Source: Victivallales bacterium
GTDB lineage: Bacteria; Verrucomicrobiota; Lentisphaeria; Oligosphaerales; Oligosphaeraceae
Reading direction: 5' to 3'
Length of the DNA stretch: 21,001 nt
Assembly (NCBI GenBank): GCA_900769285.1
Contig: CAAGGB010000041.1
Location: 1 to 21,001 of the forward strand
Shown: piece after piece, positions 7,724-14,160 of the stretch
Numbering within the stretch: position 1 is the first letter of the stretch
How the letters are laid out: every line of letters starts with the position of its first letter
Program-made: the position numbers and the translations under genes
The notes under the pieces: model-generated
What the model saw: only the letters and a program-made list of their open reading frames with translations
What the model was told of the DNA's origin: nothing
The model's database searches: none

Positions 7724-8238
7724 CCTCACCCCAACGCTGGCTCGCGCTCGCCGCCGCCGTCCTCCTCGCCGCCGCCGCGCTCTGGTGGTTCGTCTTCCGC
7801 GACGCCGACCGCCGCGCCGTCCAAAAGCGCCTCGACACCCTCCTCGCCAGCGTCGAGAAGCCCGCCGGCGAGGGCAACATCGCCATGCTCGCCAAGCATC
7901 AGGCACTCACCCTCTGCCTCGACGACACCATCCGCGTCCGCGCCTCCCTCCGACAGCACCGCCTCCCCGACCTCGACCAGGAATACCCCGCCGACCAGGC
8001 CATGTCCCTCTACGCCTCCCTCCGCAGGATGTGCCGCTCCATCGCCGTCTCCGTCCGCGGCGTCGACATCACCTTCCCACAGCCCGACACCGCGCACCTC
8101 GCCTGCTTCGCCACCCTCAAGGCCACCAGCGCCTACGGCGACGCCATCGAGGAGTCGCGACCCGTCATCCTCACCTTCCGCAAACGCAACGGCGACTGGC
8201 GCCTCGCCGTCGCCGAGGAACGCCAGGTCATCCGCTGA
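7720..8238 (+). CDS. Small membrane-anchored protein, possibly NTF2-like
   Basis: A 172-residue protein starting at the ATG that overlaps the previous stop, with GGAG shortly upstream. One hydrophobic segment (about residues 7-25, rich in Ala, Leu and Trp) is followed by a charged stretch FRDADRR, so the rest is probably outside the cytoplasm or simply membrane-tethered. The C-terminal half has strand-like pieces (VRGVDITF, TAHLACFATLKA, RPVILTFRKRNGDWRLAVAEE). The ending with GDWRL is typical of NTF2/SnoaL-type folds, which I suggest only tentatively. It sits between a hydrolase and rodA with tight spacing, so a role near the cell envelope is plausible. I do not recognise a named family. Confidence 0.7.
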   Translation: MTSPQRWLALAAAVLLAAAALWWFVFRDADRRAVQKRLDTLLASVEKPAGEGNIAMLAKHQALTLCLDDTIRVRASLRQHRLPDLDQEYPADQAMSLYASLRRMCRSIAVSVRGVDITFPQPDTAHLACFATLKATSAYGDAIEESRPVILTFRKRNGDWRLAVAEERQVIR

Positions 8239-8265
8239 CCGACCCACCGAGGGAGACCCACCGCC

Positions 8266-9510
8266 ATGAGAGACTCCGCCTGGAGAGACTGCCTGCAACG
8301 GCTCGGACGACTGGACAAGCTCGCGCTCCTCTTCCATCTCCTCCTCCTCCTCACCGGCATCGCCTTCATCTACGGCGTCGGCGTCGAGATCGGCGGCGAC
8401 ATGGCCACCAAATGGTACATGCAGGTGGCCTGGCTCGGCGCCGGCGCCGTCCTCTACCTCTTCTGCGCCCTCACCGACTACCACCGCCTCGGGCACTTCA
8501 GCTGGCTCCTCTACGCCTTCAGCCTCCTCCTGCTCATCCTCGTCCTCCTCGTCGGGCTCAAAATCAACAACGCCCGCAGCTGGCTCCGGCTCGGCGCAGG
8601 CATCACCATCCAGCCCGCCGAATTCGCCAAGCCCGCCACGCTGCTGTTCATGGCCTGGGCCGTCACCCACCCCGCCTGGCGGCGAAGCCCCGTCCCCAGC
8701 TGGCTCCTCGTCGGACTCATCGCCCTCCCCCCCTTCGCCCTCGTCCTCCTCCAGCCCGACTTCGGCACCGGACTCGTCTTCCTCCCCGTCAGCCTCGCCA
8801 TCGCCTTCCTCAAGGGACTGCGCTGGCGATGGCTCCTCCTCGGGGCCGCCGCCGCCATCACCCTCGCGCCCATCCTCTACCTCCGGCTCAGCCCCTACCA
8901 GCAGACTCGCATCAAGGTCTTCCTCGAACCGCCCGCACACGCCGCCATCGTCGCCATCGCGCCCTTCGTCCCCGACGCCCACCTGGACGCCCTCCGGCGA
9001 CGCCAGGACCAGTTCTTCGCCCAGGACGCCAACCGCCCCCGCGACAACTGGAACGCCCTCCAGAGCCTCCTCGCCATCGGCTCCGGCGGCATGACCGGCA
9101 AGGGATACCTCAAGGGCACCCAGCACATCCTCGGATACCTCCCCAAGAACGTCGCACCCACCGACTTCATCTTCTCCGTCATCGCCGAGGAGACCGGCTT
9201 CTTCGGCGCCGCCACCCTCATGGTCGCCTTCATCGGCTTCATCCTCTGCTGCTGCCGAACCGCCCTCCTCGCGCCCGACGAATTCGGCATCTGCCTCGCC
9301 GCCGGCGTCGCCGCCATCTTCGCCACCCACGTCTTCGTCAACATCGCCATGACCGTCCAGGCCGCCCCCATCATTGGCATCCCCCTCCCCTTCGTCTCCT
9401 ACGGCGGCTCCTTCATGCTCTCCACCATGATTCTCGCCGGACTCGCCCAAAGCGTCCACATCCACCGCGACGGACACCTCCGCGACGACCCGCACGACAC
9501 CACCCCATGA
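8266..9510 (+). CDS. rodA: Rod-shape/peptidoglycan polymerase RodA (SEDS family)
   Basis: A 414-residue polytopic membrane protein of the FtsW/RodA/SpoVE family, which polymerises lipid II into glycan strands together with a class B penicillin-binding protein. Family marks are NARSWLRLG, QPAEFAK with Glu119, a large loop, then APTDFIFSVIAEETGFFGA with Asp300 at the position of the essential catalytic Asp, and PFVSYGGS near the end. About ten hydrophobic segments can be seen. RodA is preferred over FtsW because of its length and the lack of a long cytoplasmic N-terminus, but this is not certain. It has one of the few good Shine-Dalgarno sequences among the plus-strand genes (GAGGGAG). It starts 27 bases after the preceding gene and overlaps lepB by ATGA. 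No partner PBP or MreC/D lies in the window. Confidence 0.92.
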   Translation: MRDSAWRDCLQRLGRLDKLALLFHLLLLLTGIAFIYGVGVEIGGDMATKWYMQVAWLGAGAVLYLFCALTDYHRLGHFSWLLYAFSLLLLILVLLVGLKINNARSWLRLGAGITIQPAEFAKPATLLFMAWAVTHPAWRRSPVPSWLLVGLIALPPFALVLLQPDFGTGLVFLPVSLAIAFLKGLRWRWLLLGAAAAITLAPILYLRLSPYQQTRIKVFLEPPAHAAIVAIAPFVPDAHLDALRRRQDQFFAQDANRPRDNWNALQSLLAIGSGGMTGKGYLKGTQHILGYLPKNVAPTDFIFSVIAEETGFFGAATLMVAFIGFILCCCRTALLAPDEFGICLAAGVAAIFATHVFVNIAMTVQAAPIIGIPLPFVSYGGSFMLSTMILAGLAQSVHIHRDGHLRDDPHDTTP

Positions 9511-10049
9511 CCGCCCCACACCACCCACACGACCACACCGCGCCCGACTGGCTCCGCCAATTCGTCCTCCCCAGGCTCACCTGGCCCTTCCTCCTCCGGC
9601 TCGCACTCGTCGCCGCCGGCGCCTGGTGGCTCTTCTCCACCCTCTGCATCCCCGCCTACGTCAACGGCGACTCCATGCTCCCCACCTTCCGCACCGGACA
9701 GCTCCTCCTCTGCTGGACGCCCGCCTTCCGAAACCATCCGCCACAGCCGGGCGATATCGTCATGATCGCCTACAGCGGACACACCGTCATGCTCCTCAAG
9801 CGCGTCCTCGCCACCGAGGGCGAGACCGTCGCCTTCGCCAACGGACAGCTCATCGTCAACGGACAGCCGCGCCACGAGCCATGGCTCCCGCCCCATGCAC
9901 CCTGCGACTGGAACCGCCCGCCCGAGACCGTCCGCCCCGGACACGCCTTCGTCGCCGGCGACAACCGCGCCATGCCACTCGCCGAACACCTCCACGGACA
10001 GGTCAGCCTCCGCGACATCGTCGGACAACCCCTCGGACACCGCCAATGA
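9507..10049 (+). CDS. lepB: Signal peptidase I
   Basis: A 180-residue type I signal peptidase (S26A) that removes signal peptides from exported proteins at the outer face of the inner membrane. One transmembrane segment lies at about 28-46. The catalytic Ser56 is in VNGDSMLPTF and the general-base Lys98 in LLKRVLATEGE, 42 residues apart, closer to the short SipS-type spacing than to E. coli LepB. The conserved FVAGDNR box near the end is present, while the usual SxDSR continuation is altered to NRAMPLAEHL. It is much shorter than the E. coli enzyme. Its start overlaps the rodA stop and its stop overlaps a 22-codon ORF, both by ATGA, so it is translated as part of a coupled series. Confidence 0.93.
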   Translation: MTAPHHPHDHTAPDWLRQFVLPRLTWPFLLRLALVAAGAWWLFSTLCIPAYVNGDSMLPTFRTGQLLLCWTPAFRNHPPQPGDIVMIAYSGHTVMLLKRVLATEGETVAFANGQLIVNGQPRHEPWLPPHAPCDWNRPPETVRPGHAFVAGDNRAMPLAEHLHGQVSLRDIVGQPLGHRQ

Positions 10050-10114
10050 CCACCCCCGCCCTCGAACTCACCCTCGAGACTGACACCGACGGACACGCCC
10101 TTACACGCGCTTGA
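10046..10114 (+). CDS. 22-codon ORF coupled to lepB, micropeptide or gene remnant
   Basis: An ATG overlapping the lepB stop (ATGA) opens a 22-codon frame ending in TGA at 10112-10114. The peptide begins MTTPALELTLETDTDG and ends in ALTRA; it is acidic with no hydrophobic segment. Codon use is C-ending like its neighbours except near the end (ACT, CTT, ACA, GCT). It could be the N-terminus of a gene that was lost downstream, or a real small protein. Its stop lies inside the -35 hexamer of the next promoter. Confidence 0.35.
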   Translation: MTTPALELTLETDTDGHALTRA

Positions 10115-10138
10115 CGCAGGCCAAAAGCAACCTATGGT
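10111..10138 (+). promoter_or_regulatory. Putative sigma-70-type promoter for the mgtC operon
   Basis: TTGACG (10111-10116, five of six consensus positions) and TATGGT (10133-10138, four of six) are 16 bases apart. The surrounding stretch to about 10145 is unusually A/T-rich for this window. Transcription from here would give a leader of about 100 bases before the mgtC ATG. This is the best promoter match seen on the plus strand. Confidence 0.6.
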
Positions 10139-10161
10139 ATTTCTTTTGGCGCATACCTGAA

Positions 10162-10177
10162 AGAGAACCAGAGAACC
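10162..10177 (+). repeat. Tandem 8-bp repeat in the mgtC leader
   Basis: AGAGAACC occurs twice in direct tandem in the predicted 5' leader, in a purine-rich setting unlike the C-rich flanks. It may be a binding site for an RNA or protein factor, or chance. Confidence 0.4.
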
Positions 10178-10242
10178 ACCCCATCAGGAGTCTGCCAGCC
10201 GCCCATCACCTCCACCCCTTCCCCCACCACACGCTGCCTCCC

Positions 10243-10956
10243 ATGTTCACCCTGAGCCTCCCTCTGCTGCTGGAGCTGTTCCGGCGCATCCTGGTCTCCG
10301 CCCTCTGCGGCGCCCTCATCGGCCTCGAACGCGACATCCACGGCCGCGCCGCCGGCCTGCGCACCCACACCCTCGTGGCCATCGGCTCCGCGCTCTTCAC
10401 CATCATCTCCATCCTCATCGCCATGCCGCCCGACGCGCAGCAGCTCGTCTACTCCAAGGACATCAGCCGCATCGCCGCGCAGGTCGTCTCCGGCATCGGC
10501 TTCCTCGGCGCCGGAACCATCATCAAGACCGGCTTCTCCGTCAAGGGACTGACCACCGCCGCCTGCCTCTGGTTCGTCGCCGCACTCGGCATGGCCTGCG
10601 GCATCGGACTCTGCATCCCAGCCGTCCTCGTCGCCCTCCTCGGACTCCTCGTCGTCTTCTCCGGCAAGCAGCTCGAGCACAAGCTCCACCGCCTCTACCC
10701 CTTCCAGCTCATCATCGAGACCCGCTCCGACTCCCGCATCGAGGACGTCAAGCGCTTCCTCGAGCAGACCCCCGAGCTGGACATCACCTCCCTCAACCTC
10801 AGCGTCTCCCCCGGCGACGACCCCCTCTACCGCGCCACCTTCTATCTCGACACCTCCATCAGCGTCAGCCAGCCCGACGCCTGCGTCAAACTCGTGCACG
10901 ACCTCGCACAGCACTTCCCTGACCTCACCTCCATCTCCTACAAATGCGAAGGATAG
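10243..10956 (+). CDS. MgtC/SapB family membrane protein
   Basis: A 237-residue protein with about four to five transmembrane segments in the first 145 residues and a soluble C-terminal domain (about 150-237) with an ACT-like alternation of strands and helices. The family signature is clear: GLERDIHGRAAGLRTHTLV, then RIAAQVVSGIGFLGAGTII and VKGLTTAACLWFVAALGMA. MgtC proteins support growth in low magnesium or acid stress, in Salmonella by acting on the F-ATPase; many relatives have unknown roles. ATG 10243 is chosen since it begins the first hydrophobic helix; upstream in-frame sequence overlaps the promoter. There is no Shine-Dalgarno (leader CTGCCTCCC). The lipoprotein gene starts 5 bases after its TAG stop, so they are probably cotranscribed. 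Confidence 0.9.
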   Translation: MFTLSLPLLLELFRRILVSALCGALIGLERDIHGRAAGLRTHTLVAIGSALFTIISILIAMPPDAQQLVYSKDISRIAAQVVSGIGFLGAGTIIKTGFSVKGLTTAACLWFVAALGMACGIGLCIPAVLVALLGLLVVFSGKQLEHKLHRLYPFQLIIETRSDSRIEDVKRFLEQTPELDITSLNLSVSPGDDPLYRATFYLDTSISVSQPDACVKLVHDLAQHFPDLTSISYKCEG

Positions 10957-10961
10957 CCGAT

Positions 10962-11405
10962 ATGCGAACCCTCCTCGCCCACCACCACATCGCCCTCGCC
11001 GCCGCCACCGCGCTCCTCCTCCTCGTCACCTCCTGCGCCTCTCACGGCACCAGCCAGCCACGGCTCACCGCCGAACACACCCGCCGCGACGGACAGAAGC
11101 TCTGGTTCACCCCACAGCAGACCGAGGAGGCCGCGCACATCGTCGCCGCCTGCATCTCCGCCTCCGAAATGGCCACCGACTTCCAGCGCGCACGACGCGC
11201 CTACGCCGACTTCCTCCGCTCCTGCTACGCCACCTTCTCCCAGAACGGACTCGACGTCGACGGCGGCGTCCGCGCCCTCAACCTCGTCCGGCACCTCCAC
11301 CGCGCCGCCGACGGCGCACCGCGACTCTGGCAGGCCGCCGTCGAGCTCGCCAAGGACACCCAGACCACCGACCTCCAGGGCATCCCCATCCCACAGGCCT
11401 ACTGA
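10962..11405 (+). CDS. Small lipoprotein of unknown function
   Basis: A 147-residue protein beginning MRTLLAHHH, then a hydrophobic run and lipobox VTSC, making Cys25 the probable lipidation site; Ser26 is absent at +2 (Ala), and no Asp at +2 argues for outer-membrane sorting in the E. coli scheme. The mature part is mostly helical and Ala/Arg-rich (EAAHIVAACISASEMATDFQRARRAYADFLR) with no known domain that I recognise. An alternative ATG at 10944 would overlap mgtC by 13 bases and place charged residues before the signal. It lies between mgtC and the glycyl radical enzyme, 30 bases upstream of the latter. Confidence 0.75.
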   Translation: MRTLLAHHHIALAAATALLLLVTSCASHGTSQPRLTAEHTRRDGQKLWFTPQQTEEAAHIVAACISASEMATDFQRARRAYADFLRSCYATFSQNGLDVDGGVRALNLVRHLHRAADGAPRLWQAAVELAKDTQTTDLQGIPIPQAY

Positions 11406-11435
11406 CCGCCCCACACCTCCCAGGAGCACACACCC

Positions 11436-13553
11436 ATGACCCAACTCTGGAACACCTACGACCAGGTCCGGGACATCCTGGACCGCCAGTACAGCCCCGA
11501 CATCCCCTTCGACGACCACTCCGGACTCAGCGCCGGACAGCTCCGCCCGCAGCTCGAACGGCTTGTCGCCGACGCCGAGGCCGCCAACACCCCGCGCATC
11601 CTCATCCGCGCCCGCGCCCTCGAGCTCATCCTCCGCCAGGCCCGCCTCCGTGTCGACTCGCACGACTGGTTCGCCGACCACATCGACTCCGGACGGCTCC
11701 TCTGGCACCTCCAGGACACCTGGCGGCGACAGGCCGGCGACGCCATCGCGCCCTGCCCCTGGGCCGCCCGCAACGTCGCCTGGCCCACCCTCGACCTCTC
11801 CCACACCTCCCCCGACTGGAGAAGCATCCTCACCCTCGGACTCCGCGGACTCCATGACCGCGCCCAGAACGCCCTCCCGCTCGCCCAGTCCGACGACGAG
11901 CGCGACTTCCTCACCGCCGTCACCATCGTCTACGACGCCGCCTCCGCCTACGTCCGCCGACTCGCCGACACCGCCCGCAGAGCCAACGCCGTCCGCGTCA
12001 TCGACACCCTCGACGCCATCGCCGAAAACCCGCCGCTGACCTACCACCAGGCCCTCCAGCTCGCCTTCATCTTCAACCAGATACAGGAAATCGAGGGCGA
12101 GTACGTCCGCTCGCAGGGAACCTTCGACCAGCTCTTCCTCCCCTTCTACCGCCATGACCTCCAGGCCGGCATCCTCACCCGCGAGCAGGCCGCCGAACTC
12201 ACCTGCTTCTTCTTCGACAAATTCTCCTCGCAGCACTTCGGCGCCGGCAACAACATCTGCTTCGGCGGACGCACCCCCGACGGACACGACCTCGCCAACG
12301 ACCTCACCGACCTCGCCTTCGACTGCTGGCGAAAGCGCGCCGCCATCGACCCCAAGCTCTCCTTCCGCGTCCACCGCGGCACACCCGACGCGCGCCTCGA
12401 CGTCCTCGCCGACGCCATCCGCCACGGCCAGAACGCCATCGTCTTCGCCAACGACGACGACGCCTACACCATGTTCACCCGCCACGGCAAGCGCCCCGAG
12501 GACGTCATCGACTTCCTCCCCATCGGCTGCTACGAGCCCGCCATCATGGGCAAGGAGCTCTCCTGCACCATGAGCGCCACCATCAACCTCGCACGCATCG
12601 CCGAGCTCCTCTTCGACGACCCCACGCCGCCCGACTCCTTCGCCGACGTCAGAAGGCGCACCCTCGACCTCCTCGACGCCATCGTCGCCGACACCTGCCA
12701 AACCGCCCGCGACTGGGAGCGCGCCTGGCCCCGCGTCAACCCATCGCCCTTCCTCTCCGGCTCCTTCGCCTGCTGCATCGACAGCCGCCGAGACGTCTCG
12801 CAGGCCGGCACCACCTACGCCACCTCCGGCATCATGTGCGCCGCCATCGCCACCCTCGCCGACTCCCTCGCCGCCATCGACTACGCCGTCTTCCAGCACC
12901 ACCTCGTCTCCTGGGACGAGCTCCGACGCATCCTCCACGACAACTGGCAGGGACACGAGACGCTCCGGCGACGACTCCTCGCCAAGGCACCCAAGTACGG
13001 ACGCAACGACCACGCCGCCGACAGCCTCCTCGCCGACCTCGCCGCCGCCGTCGCCGACCGCATCAACCGCGAGCCTAACGCCAAGGGCGGACACTTCCAG
13101 TGCGGCATCTGGTCCATCGACCACTTCATCAACTACGGACGCCACACCGGCGCCACACCCGACGGACGGCTCGCCCACACAAACCTCTCCAAGAACATCG
13201 ACCCCTCCCTCGGCGCCGACACCGAGGGCGTCACCGCCATGCTCCTCTCCGCCGCCCGTATCCCACACGCCGACTGCCCCGACGGAACCGTCCTCGACGT
13301 CACCCTCCATCCCTCCGCACTCGCCGGACCCGACGGACACAAGGTCATCTCCTCCCTCATCCGTACCTACTTCAACGCCGGCGGACTCTTCATCCACTTC
13401 AACGTCCTCGACCCCGCCGTCCTCCGCGACGCACAGCTCAACCCCGAACGCCACCGCAACCTCCAAGTCCGCGTCTGCGGCTGGAACACGCGCTTCAACG
13501 ACCTCACCCGTGACCTCCAGGACGCCTTCATCGACGCCGCCGAGGCACACTGA
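11436..13553 (+). CDS. Glycyl radical enzyme (pyruvate formate-lyase family), substrate unknown
   Basis: A 705-residue glycyl radical enzyme. The active-site cysteine is in LPIGCYEPAIMGKE: Cys365 with Glu367 two residues later, a Cys-x-Glu arrangement found in dehydratases and lyases of the family, unlike the Cys-Cys of true pyruvate formate-lyase. The C-terminal glycyl radical motif is VRVCGWNTRFNDLTRD with Gly682, 24 residues from the end, matching the RVxG[WY] pattern. SSQHFGAGNNICFGG is a conserved-looking barrel element. The protein is shorter than CutC or glycerol dehydratase (about 780-850). It would need a radical-SAM activating enzyme, which is not found in this window. The start ATG follows CAGGAG by about 10 bases, a good ribosome site for this strand. 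Oxygen sensitivity of the radical implies anaerobic metabolism. The family is certain, the reaction is not. Confidence 0.92.
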   Translation: MTQLWNTYDQVRDILDRQYSPDIPFDDHSGLSAGQLRPQLERLVADAEAANTPRILIRARALELILRQARLRVDSHDWFADHIDSGRLLWHLQDTWRRQAGDAIAPCPWAARNVAWPTLDLSHTSPDWRSILTLGLRGLHDRAQNALPLAQSDDERDFLTAVTIVYDAASAYVRRLADTARRANAVRVIDTLDAIAENPPLTYHQALQLAFIFNQIQEIEGEYVRSQGTFDQLFLPFYRHDLQAGILTREQAAELTCFFFDKFSSQHFGAGNNICFGGRTPDGHDLANDLTDLAFDCWRKRAAIDPKLSFRVHRGTPDARLDVLADAIRHGQNAIVFANDDDAYTMFTRHGKRPEDVIDFLPIGCYEPAIMGKELSCTMSATINLARIAELLFDDPTPPDSFADVRRRTLDLLDAIVADTCQTARDWERAWPRVNPSPFLSGSFACCIDSRRDVSQAGTTYATSGIMCAAIATLADSLAAIDYAVFQHHLVSWDELRRILHDNWQGHETLRRRLLAKAPKYGRNDHAADSLLADLAAAVADRINREPNAKGGHFQCGIWSIDHFINYGRHTGATPDGRLAHTNLSKNIDPSLGADTEGVTAMLLSAARIPHADCPDGTVLDVTLHPSALAGPDGHKVISSLIRTYFNAGGLFIHFNVLDPAVLRDAQLNPERHRNLQVRVCGWNTRFNDLTRDLQDAFIDAAEAH

Positions 13554-13601
13554 CCACTCCCCCAGACAGACGCCCACGCTGGAGTTTTGCCGTTCAAAGG
13601 C

Positions 13602-13607
13602 TATATT
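13602..13607 (+). promoter_or_regulatory. Putative -10 element before the Cys/His-tail protein gene
   Basis: TATATT followed by GTC lies in a short A/T-rich island (TTTTGCCGTTCAAAGGC precedes it) between the glycyl radical enzyme and the next gene. It repeats the TATATTGT seen at 4888. The -35 position holds only a weak match (CTGGAG at 17 bases). Confidence 0.45.
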
Positions 13608-13703
13608 GTCTCCGGTGCGCCAGCCGCCCGGAACCAGGGCAGACGCGGCACACTCCTCCACCCTCCCACACGTCACCCCCCCTCCCCCACCCGCCGCACA
13701 CCC

Positions 13704-14063
13704 ATGACGGTCTCCCCACAGCAGCTCGAGGGACGCAAGCTCTGCGTCGTCTTCGTCAAGGTCACCGACCCGCAGAGCCAGAAGGTCAGCCTCCAGTGCC
13801 TCCGCGGACGGGCCTCCGTCACCAACGGTCGCATCGCCTGCGTCGCCGACGACGGAACCCTCTTCCAAATCCCCTCCAGCGCCGCACGCAACATCCTCCC
13901 CTCCGACGGCACACCCCTCCTCAAGGACGCCGACTACTTCGTCCTCGTCAAGGTCGACCCCTCCATCCAGCTCGTCTCCAAGGGCGACGACGACCTCGAA
14001 ATCCATGACCTACCCGACGACGACGACTGCGACTGCGGCTGCGGCCATCATCACCACCCCTGA
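13704..14063 (+). CDS. Small protein with Asp/Cys/His-rich C-terminal tail
   Basis: A 119-residue soluble protein. Residues 1-100 contain strand-like segments (KLCVVFVKVTD, ASVTNGRIACVADDGTLFQI, DYFVLVKVD) that suggest a small beta-rich domain, possibly barrel-like. The last 15 residues read DDDDCDCGCGHHHHP, with three cysteines, four histidines and an acidic run, which looks like a metal-binding tail for Ni, Zn, Co or Cu. ATG 13704 is the first residue of the compact domain; the in-frame upstream stretch is C-rich and not protein-like. It has its own promoter-like sequence and is separated from hisD by 97 bases, so it may be monocistronic. I do not recognise the family; a role in metal storage, delivery or sensing is inferred only from the tail. 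Confidence 0.75.
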   Translation: MTVSPQQLEGRKLCVVFVKVTDPQSQKVSLQCLRGRASVTNGRIACVADDGTLFQIPSSAARNILPSDGTPLLKDADYFVLVKVDPSIQLVSKGDDDLEIHDLPDDDDCDCGCGHHHHP

Positions 14064-14111
14064 CGGCGCCCGCCACGCCGCAGACGCGCCCGCCGCTCCC
14101 CAACTACTCCC

Positions 14112-14140
14112 GGCGCCCATGCGCCATTCCCCACGATAGA
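14112..14140 (+). promoter_or_regulatory. Possible control sequence upstream of hisD
   Basis: The 97-base gap before hisD holds a small hairpin GGCGC-CCAT-GCGCC (14112-14125) and the only A/T-richer stretch of the gap, GATAGA at 14135-14140, followed by a 20-base C-rich leader. A promoter is plausible but the match to consensus is poor. Confidence 0.2.
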
Positions 14141-14160
14141 ACCCTCCGCCCGCCGACACC

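Noticed and set aside
7726..9528. A 600-codon minus-strand frame opposite rodA and its upstream neighbour
   Set aside because: It is acidic, Gly/Val/Glu-rich shadow sequence with no motif, while RodA motifs are intact on the plus strand.
10134..10160. An 8-codon leader peptide (MVFLLAHT) with rare A/T-rich codons before mgtC, recalling leader-peptide control of mgtC in Salmonella
   Set aside because: Its ATG lies inside the predicted -10 hexamer, so a transcript from that promoter could not contain it.
10938..14006. A 1022-codon open frame on the minus strand opposite the lipoprotein, glycyl radical enzyme and Cys/His-tail genes
   Set aside because: Its product is almost only Gly, Glu, Asp, Val and Ala, as expected for the antisense of C-ending codons; the plus strand carries clear families.
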